A DNA stretch of 64,000 bases from the NCBI GenBank assembly GCA_905160935.1, contig CAJHZI010000449.1, positions 2,031,001-2,095,000 of the forward strand, given 5' to 3'. Position 1 is the stretch's first letter; every line of letters starts with the position of its first letter. The position numbers and the translations under genes are program-made. The stretch comes from Enchytraeus crypticus (lineage: Eukaryota > Annelida > Clitellata > Enchytraeida > Enchytraeidae). Positions 9,765 through 21,049 of this stretch are shown in pieces. Below the pieces are notes generated by a model, which saw only the letters and a list, made by a program, of their open reading frames with translations, ran no database searches and had not been told where the DNA came from.

Positions 9765-12700
9765 CTATATGATAACAAAACAAGCAATTATAATAGCAAT
9801 CAGTCGTCAAGCAATCAACTAATTATAATTTGTTGATTGCTTAATTAACTTTAATTAGAAATTGTAAATGAGAAGTAGTTATCTACTATTATAGATCATT
9901 ATTTTTAAGTTCAGCGTTTTAGAAGTAATGAACCTGGCCCAATCTAGGGTTTGTAAGTTAGAACCCTTCCCTGACATAAATCCTCAATCTACTATTGGAT
10001 AAAAATTTTAATAACAATTATTATTAAAATTTTCATCCAAAAGCAGATTGAGAATAATAATTATTTAATACAACCCAGTAAGCAGCATTTTCTAAATTAC
10101 ACATGTACAATGTATGAAATAGATGTACCCATACTCATTGTCTCACGCAGTATAATAGTAAGTTATATCACTACAATCAGTGAATGAAATCCAAATAAAT
10201 AATTTATACTGCTAACCAATAAACCTGTTAATTTTGTCATATTTCAATGAAAATCATAATTTGTTCAAAATTACGTTTATACAGTATGATACAGAAATAC
10301 TATAACAGATTTATTATTTTATTTGTGTTAAGAGCTCTTTAATTATAATATTGTCAAAATTTCACTCCGCAGACCAGATCAGATTTTTAAGTTTTTCAGT
10401 TGATCAGACTTTTAAGTTATTTAGTTGATCAGATTTTTAAAAGGCCAAAAAAAATTTACCATTAGCTCACCAGACTCCATGCAAATTGAAGAACTTAAAG
10501 TGGAGAAGGCAATAAACAAGTGCAATATACTAATCGTCTAGCCTCTACAGGCTATATTTTCAAATAGTAAAAAGTGTAGCAAAAAAGTAAACACACATTA
10601 TTGTGAAATGATCAACTATGTTGATATCTATCACTTTGAATACCACATGTTTAAACCGTTAGGAAATTTAGACCATTTTCCGTACAGCCAGTCACGTAAC
10701 TCCATTCCAGTTACATGAAAAAGTATTTTTAAAATATTTTAAATTATTTTTCTAAGTATTTAAAAGTATTTCAAAGTATTTAAAGTATTTAAAAGTATTT
10801 AAATTTAATTTTTTATTTTCAGTTATATGTAGAAGTATTTACATCACTAGTGATTACATCTCTGGTGATTACATCATTATTCCAAATAGTGATAACATCA
10901 CTAGCCTGTCTATTATAGGCAGACATCTCCTGGCCCCCCACTCCTGCATACATTCCCTGCTGCACCTGACTCACATACTCCCCTCCTCCTGGCTGCTGCA
11001 GCTGCTGCGGCTGCTGCACGTACTGCTGCTGCACTGGATAGCCTGCCTGCGCGCTGTAGCCAGCCTGCTGCTGTGGATAGGCAGGCTGAGCCTGCTGTGG
11101 CTGGTTGTAACCAGTTTGAACTGGCTGATATTGGCCTGTTTGACTGTTTGTATTAGAAACAGGTTGTTGGTTCTGATAGTAGTTTTCCTGATATCCTACA
11201 TACACATATGACGAAATGAATTAGCAATAATTAATAAGAATCAATTGATTAATTATTAAGAATTGAGTTCACAATAACCTACAAATATTGGACAGAAAAT
11301 TGACAAAGCAGCAATTAAAGTCACACACTATAATTACAATTATAAAATTAAATGCTCGTTGCTATAAGACAGCGAAATGAGACATCTGAAACTGAAAATA
11401 GTTCATCGTAATGGCAGTAAATGACAATGTGACAATAAAGACAGCAGATGTTGGTATTCAGCGAGCCATTTTTATTGTTATTCCGCAATTACTAGTTCGT
11501 TGTAGTTCATTGATATCGCTGTAATTTATGACCAATGACAGAACTTTGAGAAGGATGTGGCCTCAGATTCTGATTCAATGCTGCGCTTAATATCTCAGGC
11601 AAGAAAACAACAGCTGCAAGCGAAAAGATGCATATAAAGTTATTATAACCTTGCTGTTGGTAAGTTTGTTGTTGTTGTTGTCCACTATTGACATTATGTT
11701 GACCCTTGACCTCGGCACCGTCAGCTCTAAACTGATCCTGTCCGGTTGACTCTCCTCCGCCCACACTAACAGGGGGTCTCACCGACAGCTGCGGGTGAGT
11801 AAAATTTTCTGCCGTGGAGTTGGAAGATCTGTTCACTATTTTAACAACAGTAATAACTGTAACTCTAACTGTGTAAATGGTGGTGGTTTATTTCTTATCC
11901 TACTTTTTATGTTAATGCTGTTTGATTTGTTTACTGTTGCTTTTCTTTCTGTCAAATGTTGACGAATAAAGAAGTAGATATAATACATTGGTTTCATTTT
12001 TGATCTCCGCAGGATAGCATCAAAGTATAGATCTCAAGTAGTTTCAAATGGCTTATTTACATCAATGTACCAGAAGATTAAATATTAATGAATGAAATTT
12101 TCAATTAATCGTAGGTTACTCTAGATATTTGCTGTTAAAGAGATCACAAGAACAGAGATCCCAAGAACAGAGAACAACGTACAACAACAAGAGAACAACG
12201 TAGAGAATCAACGTACCAGAAGATTAAATATTAATGAATGAAATTTTCAATTAATCGTAGGTTACTCTAGATATTTGCTGTTAAAGAGATCCCAAGAACG
12301 GAGAACAAGGTTTCAAATTCTAGCCGGACCATCTCTAGCAAAACAATGGTGATACAAAACCGAGATCTTACTTTGAAGTTTTGAATATTGAAAGTTAATA
12401 ATAATAATACTAATAATAATATTAATAATAATAATAATAAACACTACAACTAATACCACAATTCTGAATTACTAGAAAATTAGTGGTGCCTTGAGTACAA
12501 TACACCTTATAAAGGTATTTAAATGGAATCACTCAGAAGATAAAATTTATAGGCAATATACAAAAACCAATAAACTAACAGTCCAAATCAAATCCTGTTA
12601 TTACTTCTTCAAAGCTATGCAACTTATTGAACCCCCTTATAAAATTTTTAAAAAATCAAAATTAAAAAAAAAATTTACTAAATTTTAATCAGGATTATAT

Positions 12701-15700
12701 TATGAAACACTCATGCTGAAAATAAGTTGTTCAAATTTAGTATTTAAATTAATGTGATAATTATATAATAAATTCAGCACGTCAATTCATGTGACAATAA
12801 ATTAATAATATAGCCACTACAAAACTCTTTTTCCATCTAATACAAATAAAAACAACACACGATTAGAGTTAGACTCATTCATGACAACATTGAATATCAT
12901 GTCATCAAAGCCCAGCAATTGAACTATAACTTAAAAGGTCCATTATATGGGCTTGATCCAAATAGGCATTTACTGACACGTAATATTGACTAGTAGAACT
13001 ACAACAAAGGTCAATACCGCACAAATGATTTTGAATTTTAGGTATTCCAAGGGTAGATATGAATGAAATAGATTTAACCTTCAGACTGGTCAATGCCGAA
13101 AGAACTGAACACACTCTTTTGAGACTCTTCCACCGAATACGATGATTTTGGCCCTACCTCTGACTTTGACACAGTTTCAGACCTCTGATTGCCCTCTGAC
13201 CTGCTAGTAAGTGGGTCAAATTCTTTACCACTAGCGGAAGTGATAGCAGACTGAGGGGCGGGACTATGAGAGTAGGAGGAGCCTAAGTGACTAGTTCCAC
13301 CCGCAGAAGCACCAAGCTTGACATCCACCGAAGATGCTGAAACAAATGGACGATACAAAATTATTAAAACTGAAAATTAAGTGTACAATATTGTGTATTT
13401 AGTACCTCCTTCTCTCTGGAAAGTGTCAGTAAAGTATAACAATAATAAAGGGTAAGTGATATTAAGTTTCTAACGCTAGGCACATTAAAACCTACACAAT
13501 ACAAATCATCATCATCATCATAATCTTCCCTTAAATCCCAGTTTACCTAGGGTAGGGATATGAATAGACCTTCTTTAATCCAAAAGACTTATACAATGCA
13601 TATATGCGCATAAATAATACTAAAAAATTTAACACACAAAACTATTCTGCAAATACAAGTAACTAAGAGGGGAAAAAATGTTCTAAATATAGCAGGCATA
13701 ATAAATGTGTATTAGATTACAGCATGATATAATTATAAATATAAGATTAACAAGTATGATACACATAACTGTGGCACATTGAAATACGCTGTGTTGTTAC
13801 CTGCATCCGATGCACTCTCATCAACGCTGTTGATTGCACTTGAAGAGGAAAGGTCAAGGCCATCCAAAAGATGATTGACTCGATTGCGTATTGTCTGCAG
13901 TTCTTTGCGTATGTGCTCCACTTCGTCTGATTCCAACGGAAGAGGTTCTCCATTAACTGTGCAATGTCAACAAGGTACTACAGAGTACAAGGTACTACAG
14001 AGTACAACAAGGTACTACAGAGTACAACAAGGTACTACAGAGTACAACAAGGTACTGCAGAGTACAACAAGGAACTACAGAGTACAACAAGGTACTACAG
14101 AGTACAAGGTACTACAGAGTACAACAAGGTATTACAGAGTACAAAAAGGAACTACAGAGTACAACAAGGTACTGCAGAGTACAACAAGGTACTACAAATA
14201 AAACTTGCGTTGTGATGGCTTTCTCATTATAAGGGTGAGCTATCGCATGATGCTTAGACAAGTTAGCCTGCATCAATTGAAAACGGGCAGACAAACTTGA
14301 CCCATTTGACTAGCGGACAACAATTAGGCACAGTAGTAGCATAGATCACAATGAGCAATTATTAAGAATTACACATAACAAATAAATTGAAGTGCAAATA
14401 TAGCATGATATACGGTTAAGTACTCGAACATTACAACATATTTTAGTTCAGTTTTCTGGTTCATCTGTTTCTGATGATCCTTTTGAAAAAACTAACACTA
14501 ATGTTGAATTGTGTTTTCTGCTTTACTGTACAAAAATTTTATATGAATGTAAATGATTATCTCAATATTAATACTAAATATTGCATAAGTACTAATATTA
14601 TACCAAACAGGGTCAGACGAAGCACTCGACTGCACTGAATGGCAAATGATAGATCGGCACTATCTGCTATGGTTACCAGATCTCCATCTGCAACAAAAAT
14701 AAATGGTCAATAATTTTTCAACAAAGGGAAACCTTAAATTTGTTCTAATAATTTTTAAGAAGGCAACTGAGGTTAGGCTTGGCTTTAGCTTTTATTTCAG
14801 AAATGTTTTTTCCAGCCCAGCTCATACAAATGCTTAATTATATACATACGAACTCTATACATTATAGCACATGGAAGGGAATGACGAGCAGTACCAGCTT
14901 AGTCCTAGTCCCAAAATCTATCCCAATCTCAGTCCAAATCCTAATCCAGCTTCTATCTACGCAGGCAAACCTGACTCAATCCAATCTCAACTAAATTCAA
15001 CCTAACTCAATATAATCTAGTAGCCGGGCTTGTACATCAATAATGTGTTTAGTTGATGATGTTAATACTAATTCTCACAACAAACGGTTGTTATATTTTG
15101 CATGTAGTAAAATAGCCAATTTAAAAACATTCCTTTTGATTTTAAACATAACATTGCATAATACCATAAGAGGTGGCAAAAGTAGGTTTATTAGGTTATT
15201 TAAAAAAAACCTAAAAGTTCAAAAAGTAGATATATTTAGGTTTTTAAAAACACGCAGAAATTCGAAATAATTTGAAAATTTGACAAATTCAAATCTAACA
15301 TTTCCCATTAACATTTGATAAATGCAACAAATTAATAGTTAACCCCTTAATTTATAATAGTTAATTCATAATTAAGACAATAGTACAGAATTACATTTCT
15401 AACATCTGGTTATTATTTCAGAGATTTCGAGCTTTCAAAGTAACTGCGGAAACAAGCCTAAAAAACCTACAAAAAACAAAAACAAAACCTAAACAGCTAA
15501 TTTTGTTGCAAAATGAATAGGTTTTTCCATCTCAGGAATAACACATAATTTACAATATAATGAAATATGTTACAAAAGCAAACAATATCATACGTACAAG
15601 CGTACACATAGAGGTCATCATAATCTTTACATTTTAAGATGATGTCGTCAATTTGAAATAGTAAGCAATATCATACATACAAGTGCACACATACCGTCAT

Positions 15701-15866
15701 CTCTATATTTTAAGACGATGTCATCACTTTGTGACAGCCTGTTACGAAACACCCTCAGCATCATCAGCATCAGTTCATCGTATGTTATGTCTTCATTGTG
15801 AATTGGGATGCGGCGTATGTCATTACCTAGCTGAGCCTTAATGATCAACTTTCCCGTCAGATCCAT
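9573..15866 (-). CDS. TFG: TFG (Trk-fused gene), complete coding region, seven exons
   Basis: TFG forms rings at ER exit sites and helps organise COPII-mediated ER-to-Golgi traffic. The start is the ATG at 15864-15866; it lines up four residues inside the human start, followed by [12 protein letters not shown]. Residues about 5-87 (exons 1-2) form the PB1 domain, with [16 protein letters not shown] almost as in human TFG and then [19 protein letters not shown]. Exon 3 carries the coiled coil ([20 protein letters not shown]). Exon 4 has the conserved EFDPL and SSFGIDQ motifs. Exons 5-7 are the Q/P/G/Y-rich low-complexity tail, ending in RPSGY beside the human PGPGYR. Summed exons give about 466 residues (human about 400) with every junction in phase. 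The exon 6 donor is not settled. Introns hold SINE2 copies and minisatellites. Transcription is opposite to CEP126, with 13 kb between. Confidence 0.95.
9985..10055. repeat. Imperfect inverted repeat (hairpin), ~33-base arms
   Basis: 'tcaatctactattggataaa' with 'aattttaataa' faces 'ttattaaaattttcatccaa' with 'aagcagattgag'. The loop is only a few bases. It lies in the last TFG intron. Confidence 0.8.
10595..10710 (-). mobile_element. SINE2 fragment
   Basis: 'attgtgaaatgatcaactat', 'taaaccgttaggaaatttag' and 'cgtacagccagtcacgtaac' match the 3' half of SINE2. The rest is missing. Confidence 0.65.
10838..10905 (-). repeat. TFG: Repeated donor-like unit at the TFG exon 6 end
   Basis: On the minus strand GATGTTATCAC, GATGTAATCAC (twice) and GATGTAAAT follow at 21-, 15- and 15-base steps. 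Each offers a GAT|GT donor in the same phase. Confidence 0.7.
10843..11195 (-). CDS. TFG: TFG exon 6 (Q/P/Y-rich), 3' end uncertain
   Basis: Acceptor GTATGTAG; encodes a Q/P/A/Y-rich stretch ([15 protein letters not shown]). The 3' end is ambiguous. Four GAT|GT donors in the same phase lie in a short repeat (10843 to 10897), and a GC donor (CAG|GCTAGT, near 10908) is also possible. The coordinate given uses the longest form, which adds 18 residues over the shortest GT form. The repeat at the junction is described separately. Confidence 0.85.
11650..11835 (-). CDS. TFG: TFG exon 5 (start of Q-rich tail)
   Basis: Acceptor AAAATAG, donor CAAG|GTTATA. Contains [13 protein letters not shown] and joins in phase to [11 protein letters not shown] of the next exon. 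Confidence 0.88.
12068..12312 (+). repeat. Direct duplication, ~147-base period, TFG intron
   Basis: 'ccagaagattaaatattaat' through 'gctgttaaagagatc' (about 85 bases) is present at 12070 and again at 12217 with almost no change; a short 'agaacagag' repeat fills the gap. Confidence 0.88.
13079..13336 (-). CDS. TFG: TFG exon 4 (Ser-rich linker with FDPL and FG motifs)
   Basis: Acceptor TTTGTTTCAG, donor GAAG|GTTAAA. Ser-rich, containing EFDPLTSR and [11 protein letters not shown], the counterparts of human AFDPLKNQ and MSAFGLTDDQ. Confidence 0.92.
13507..13580 (-). mobile_element. LINE-D 3' tail with (CAT)n
   Basis: 'catcatcatcataatcttcc', 'ttaaatcccagtttacctag', 'gggatatgaatagac'. In a TFG intron. 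Confidence 0.65.
13801..13956 (-). CDS. TFG: TFG exon 3 (coiled coil)
   Basis: Acceptor TTGCACAG, donor GCAG|GTAACA. Encodes [13 protein letters not shown], then [19 protein letters not shown], matching the human linker and coiled coil. A tandem repeat begins about 12 bases upstream of its acceptor. Confidence 0.95.
13967..14205 (+). repeat. Minisatellite 'ggtactacagagtacaacaa', upstream of TFG exon 3
   Basis: About 13 units of 14-20 bases ('ggtactacagagtacaacaa' and the short 'ggtactacagagtacaa'). The array ends about 12 bases from the acceptor of TFG exon 3, so it supplies the branch/polypyrimidine region of that intron. Confidence 0.92.
14604..14687 (-). CDS. TFG: TFG exon 2 (end of PB1)
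   Basis: 84 bases with acceptor TTGTTGCAG and donor TTTG|GTATAA. Encodes [20 protein letters not shown], then RVLRLTLF, colinear with the human PB1 end. Phase 1 on both sides. Confidence 0.95.
15585..15740 (-). repeat. TFG: Duplication of the TFG exon 1 / intron 1 junction
   Basis: 'caatatcatacatacaagtg' with the exon end at 15665-15740 is repeated, diverged, at 15587-15660 ('caatatcatacgtacaagcg'). The intron copy keeps the exon-like TTAAAATGTAAAGAT; its donor position now reads CTATGTG instead of GGTATGTG. Confidence 0.8.
15695..15866 (-). CDS. TFG: TFG exon 1 (start codon, first two thirds of PB1)
   Basis: Encodes residues 1-57 plus one base. The donor reads GACG|GTATGTGTG. The end of this exon and its donor are duplicated just downstream in intron 1 (see the repeat at 15585-15740). 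Confidence 0.95.
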
Positions 15867-15869
15867 GGT

Positions 15870-16105
15870 GTTATATCAGCGAAATATGATTATACAAATT
15901 ATTAATGCACTCTAGAGAGCACTGTTAATCTAGAGCAGGAAAATAATTCATTAATGCAAGAAAACCATCAATTGAATTATTGAAAGAATTTGAATTATAG
16001 AAAAGAATTCATGATCGATTTCATGAAGGCAAGATCTTTATTTAGATATTGAAAAAATAAGTAATGTTGGAAAGGAATCCAAATAACATTCAGGAATATA
16101 ACAGC
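15870..16105. other. Presumed TFG 5' flank / promoter region
   Basis: Directly upstream of the TFG start codon. No TATA box or clear core element is recognised. Confidence 0.35.
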
Positions 16106-16107
16106 AT

Positions 16108-16345
16108 TCATCATCATCATCATCTTCCCTTAAATCCCAGTTTAACCAGGGTCGGGATACTAATAGACTTTCTCTTATCCATTCGTTTAAGTTTTGTGGC
16201 AATTACTGGAGCCTAGGCGCTCACCAACCGAATGCCCTTTCTGATGTTGGTATGGATCTTAGTGCGTTAGTTGCCTTCTACAACACGTGCAGTCACCGGT
16301 TGGTCAAATTCTTCAAACGACCCGGACACAACACGTGGACAAAAT
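16108..16345 (-). mobile_element. LINE-D / related repeat with (CAT)n end, long copy
   Basis: 'catcttcccttaaatcccag', 'tttaaccagggtcgggatac', 'ctggagcctaggcgctcacc', 'caccggttggtcaaattctt', 'acccggacacaacacgtgg'. The longest copy of this repeat; shorter ones lie at 28085-28275 and 54080-54235. Confidence 0.7.
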
Positions 16346-16542
16346 AACAGTATTAAGTAAAAATAATAAATTAACTAGAAATAATGAATTAGCTACTTTT
16401 AATGCAATAGCTGTGTAAATTTTCCTTCACATACTATAGTATGTATTACCCTTGTAGTGTACAGGTCACAGTTGAACAGACCAAAAGCTCACAACATGTG
16501 ACATAGGAGAATCCTAAGAAAAAATAGGATCTCCAGCTCCAG

Positions 16543-16680
16543 GATAATTCCAGTGGCGAAGTCGGTAGGACACTCAATCACGGATCAGTATATGAGGGGT
16601 TCAAATCTTGGGCTCGCCCATCACTGACATAGCTTTTGAGTGAGGAAACTGACATTAATCTTAGCTTTTACTTTTTTAAT
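16543..16680 (+). mobile_element. SINE1 copy (tRNA-derived)
   Basis: A box TGGCGAAGTCGG, then 'ggatcagtatatgagg', B box GGTTCAAATCTTGGGCTCGC, 'cttttgagtgaggaaactga', and tail 'ttaatcttagctttt'. Confidence 0.85.
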
Positions 16681-17214
16681 ATTAAGCTTTCGATTTCATG
16701 AAGGCAAGATCTTTATTTAGATATTGTTAAAACCAAACAATATGCATTTTAGGTCAGCCTGGAGGTCCCACTATTGAAAAAATAAAAATTACTGATCCAT
16801 AATTTAGAAGATCTATTGATAAATGGAGGTGCATAAAATTTTTAGAATTCAACAGAGGTCTTCAATAAATTTTTAAATCAAGAGAATAGACTAAATGCAA
16901 TTTCATTTTTTAAAATAAAAACCAGTAGAATTAAGGTTGATTTGTGTAATTCCTTGACTAAAGAAATTTCAATGCTGTGCTGGTGAATGGTTTAAATAAA
17001 AATTAGATGTTATAAATTAGTTTGATCCATGATTGCAATAAACTTCTACAAGCATTCTTCTCGGTATCCACCACCTAGGTATGTCGTGATGATGCGAGAT
17101 GCGAGCGAGTGGTGCTGATAGCCATTGGGATAAATTCCTATTTGCAATTGCTTTAGCCCTTTAAAGGACACTGGATCTCTTGTAGGATCTCATGCAGGGA
17201 CTTGAATACAATGC

Positions 17215-17900
17215 CGCTACAACTAGTGCAGCTCTTGTGCAATCCAGGTTGAACTACGGCAATTTCATTTTTATATCTCTTCTAGGTTGCGAAATCGATC
17301 GACTACAGCTTGTTCAGTATTCTCTTGCATGAGCAATTTTTTACAGTTCCAAGTACTCGCATGTTATACCTATTTTAAAGTCTTTACACTATCTAAAGAT
17401 TAAAGAGGATACCATACAAGACAGCTTCGTTAACCTGTAAGTTCATAACCACCCTAAACAGTCATATAACTTATTTGATTAAATTGATGCAGCCTGCTGC
17501 TACTCGGTCTTCTAAATTAACAAATCTTGTGTGACCCAGCTTACCATCACTTACAACGCCATCTAATTATTCTTTCCAGCATGCTGCAACGTAAACCAGG
17601 AATTCTCTTCCATCCATCCTTCGGAAGTGTTCGTTTGAATCGCATCGGACTTTGCTTTCCTATGTCATTTAAAGATTTTTCCATCTCTCTTTCTCTTCCA
17701 GTGTCCGTGAGTTACGACCAGCACGTTGACCTCGTTTTTATTCCTTTTATCTTTAGCCTGATTTTCTGGATTTTGAAATTTTTATCGTTTTGAACCACCT
17801 ATTTGCTTACCGGCTTGGATAATAGCTCAATAGTGCTCGATGTTGCCATCGACAACAGTGGTACTCTATTTGTTACTATTTTTAAAATTGTTTAATTTAG
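17215..17900 (+). mobile_element. LINE-A remnant, strongly decayed
   Basis: Shares long runs with the copy at 24290-24915 ('gttccaagtactcgcatgtt', 'aacctgtaagttcataacca', 'tccagcatgctgcaacgtaa', 'aatagtgctcgatgttgcc'). Frames are broken by small indels, including one in the region matching HAAPQIWNSLPS. Confidence 0.8.
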
Positions 17901-18635
17901 TTAATTTGTACAATTTGTTAAATTAAATGTAAATATTTACAAAATTGCCTCAACAAGCAACAAGTAGGTTGCTCAGACCATGGATGTACAATGGATCAAA
18001 GAAAGGCCACTCATATTACAATTATTTAACTCAAATATATGATTCAACTTGTTTTTAAATTCAATTTTATTTAATTAATTCTGAAAATCAGAAAGACTTG
18101 AAATACCGAGCTAGTATAAGTTAGCACCCGCGTATAACGATTTAAATTAAGTAGAAATTAATGAATTATAAAGAATTAAATTACATTTTATTAATTAAGG
18201 AATTACATGAGTTGATAAAGTGACAGTCTCCCATAATCGAGAAAGGTAGAAGCAAAGAAGAGAACAAATTTAAATAAGTAAAGCAGAAACGAGATCATGG
18301 TATTTTCAGTGGTTAAATTAAGTAAGTAGGATCCCATATGAGATCTGCGATCCTACGTTGACCCTGTGATTTTAGGTAATTGAGATCTCATAACATTTAA
18401 AAAATCGGATTATTAAAGATTATTGGCAGATATTTGATTATTCGGGGCCCAGCATAAATTTTAGCATTGCAGGGGACAGAATAATAGAGATCCCGTAATT
18501 AACGGAAAAATTATGCTTTAACCAATGTGCAGTACATATATTCCATAAAATTCAGTGATTTCGACCGATCAGGGAGTAACATGTACTATGTATAAGTGCT
18601 ACTCTTACGACTTCCGATGATATTGATCTTGGGAC
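17900..18635. other. AT-rich intergenic stretch, nothing recognised
   Basis: No coding potential or family similarity seen. Confidence 0.5.
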
Positions 18636-18778
18636 CGATTTTCTGAATTTTGAAATTTGCACCGTTTTTGGACCCTAATTCTTTTTGTTCGCCGGCTTGA
18701 TTTTGTCTCAATAGTGCTCGATGTTGTCATTGATGTCTGTAGCACTCTTATTGTTATTGTTATTATTATTATTATTTA
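18636..18778 (+). mobile_element. LINE-A 3' end with (ATTGTT/ATT)n tail
   Basis: 'tttgaaatttgcaccgtttt', 'gttcgccggcttgattttgt', 'ctcaatagtgctcgatgttg', 'tgtagcactc', then (ttattg)n and (tta)n. The RLE-type LINE that follows (18780-20918, opposite strand) is joined directly to this microsatellite tail. Confidence 0.8.
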
Positions 18779-18779
18779 T

Positions 18780-20916
18780 TTTACCCGGTGTAAAGAACCT
18801 GGGGTTTGATAAAAACGATTCAAGCAATACGTGCTGAATCGCCGCCCGGCTACTCAAGGTCATCAATCGGCTTAAAATCTGCTTGAAATCTTTGCAAAGT
18901 CATGGAAAGCCTTTGCCAAAGAAAAGATGTCTCTCGCTTATCGCCGGTTTGCTCTGTGATAAGTATGCCTATGCCATTGATAAAGTCAACTCCTTCGGGA
19001 TTCATCGGGCCCATGGTTTCAATGGCAACCGGAACAACTTCATATCCTGAGGACAGATCTCGGTATTTATCCAACTTCCTAGAGGCGGCATGAACAGCAT
19101 CTCCACCGGCTGTGACTGAAGTCGTATTCAGGTAGGAGTTTGCCATAGAGTCAATGACCGTGACGCCCCATACGGCACATTTACCGTTGCACCAGGGCAC
19201 TAAAGCCATGCCGTCCGGACGCTTGCCGTCTGATCTGGACAACCCACTTGGTTCCTTAGAGGAAGGGATGCCTGCTCTTGAAAGTGCTCGCCATATTAAG
19301 TCATTTAAATTGTGATGACGAGACATTCTACCTGAGCTTCGTTTGCAGGAGAGGCCGTGGAGACCTAAAGCGTCGACTTCATGACCGCAGGGGCACATGT
19401 GAGGCTCGCAAGTTTCGCCCCCAAACGGAAAGTAACGGCTACTCGAATCGCCTCATTGTCTAAAAAAGCCCACAAGAAGCAGCAGGGAGAGCGTGAAGCC
19501 AGTCACTGCTTCTTTTGGTTGATACAGCTAGGAGTCGTGCTCTGTCTACTGCATTGGATTGGGATTCTAACAGACTGTTGTAAATCCGATCCACTATAGG
19601 ACGGTCCCATGATTTCTGGTTACTGACTGAGGTAGAAGGTGGAGCACTAGATGTGAGGCTTTTGGACCAAACTGACAGCGCAACGTCAATGGATCTATCG
19701 GCAGAAAGAGAGCACTTATGTAGGATGGCGTCTTGCAACTGCCTCGTTCCCATCGCTGATGCCAAGAAGGCTGAAGGCGCGATATGGGAAACAAGACGAA
19801 TTCCAAGACCACCCATGCTCACCGGTAGACTGGCTTGCTGCCACTGCAAATCAGACAAATCTGCGTTGATTACGGCGCAAAAGCTTAGCCTAAGAGCCTC
19901 GTCGTAGTCAAAAAGCCGCGGATTAGAGAAACTCGGACTAGAGCGCAGAATGTGCATAAGTTTAGGTACACTTAATGAAAAGCGAAGGATTTTCAAAGCA
20001 TCATGAGCGGCTAGCGACTTCAAGCGCGATGCTATACGTTTGACATCCTCCAAGCGGCTAGATAAAGCGGTGGTAGTAGCTTCTTCTCCAGAGAGTGGCG
20101 CGCCGATTAGAGTACTATGGGAGAGGCCCATTGGCACAAAGGATGACAAAACTGAGTTGCCCGGAGATTTGCAAACTGATGATATGACTTCGCACTTGGA
20201 ACGATTCAACTGAAGCCCAAATTCTTGGCCTCTGTCGATGATAGTATGTACATCATTTGCAATCGACGACTAGCAACCACCTAGAGTAATGTCATCTAGG
20301 TATCCCACCATGAGAGCGCTAGAGAGAGAAGTAAGGAGAGGGTGAATAGTCAAGCAAGACAGCATGGGCCCTAAGGGATCCCCTTGTTGGACTCCTTCCT
20401 GTGACTCAATGCACCAGTCTCCGAACTTCAACCACGAAGGGCTTGAGTAAGCTAGATGGCAGAAACTATACAGCTCTGGTATCCTGTGATGTATTTCGCT
20501 GAGCATTCGTGATCTACTCAAGCAATTAAAAGCATTACAGAAGTCTAGTTTTACCACGAAGTGATCAGCTGGCATTGACTCAGCGAAACGGCGAGTAGCG
20601 TGAACAGCTGCCTCACAGCCACCTGGAATACCAGCTCCAAGTTGAATTGGGCTCAAGTAATCGCTGAGAGCAGACACTGCATAGCGATTTGCGCATTTAG
20701 CGGCTAAACGACGCCAAGTGTAGCCCACTGCAATGGGGCGAATGCCGCCAGATTTCTTATTGAGTGCAAAGAGTTCACCGCCAAACAGTACCGGTTGGAC
20801 CTCAGGGGGGCAAACACCTCTAAGCAGGAGATTCACGAAAGAAGTCAGAGCGGTCAAAAACGTCCCAGCCGACTCTCTACAAGTCACAAGCTCCAGAAGA
20901 TGCTGAGGGCGCAGGC

Positions 20917-20918
<2 letters not shown>
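18780..20918 (-). mobile_element. RLE-type non-LTR retrotransposon (R2/R4/HERO-like), 5' truncated
   Basis: Minus-strand frames cover an RT domain (20270-20887: SGGIRPIAVGYTWRRLAAKC, VVKLDFCNAFNCL, QEGVQQGDPLGPML, and the YLDD box), a thumb/linker (19460-20209) and a C-terminal part (18850-19398). The last has a zinc-finger-like CPCGHEVDALGLHGLSC, then RH..LN, and an R2-type restriction-like endonuclease signature: KRPDG, then a further acidic site in the VTVID strand, and KLDKYRDL. The element has at least one frame break between the RT and linker frames and is truncated upstream of the RT. It ends in 'ccggcggcg'-containing 3' UTR and is flanked on both sides by (TTA)n, like Dong-type elements that target TAA repeats. 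Confidence 0.85.
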
Positions 20919-20953
<35 letters not shown>

Positions 20954-20956
20954 GTT
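20919..20956. repeat. (ATT)n microsatellite, outer flank of the RLE element
   Basis: About 12 ATT units abut the truncated 5' end of the RLE element; the same microsatellite type abuts its 3' end near 18755-18780. Confidence 0.9.
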
Positions 20957-21049
20957 ACCTTAGTTAGCTTCTTATGCCTGAAAAATAAAGGTGACGATAA
21001 AGATGAAAAAGCAATGGCAAAATCTGGCAAAGTTGGTGGTGTTGGTTTT

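Noticed and set aside
17527-17793. 88-residue plus-strand frame
   Set aside because: Out-of-frame reading of a decayed LINE-A copy.
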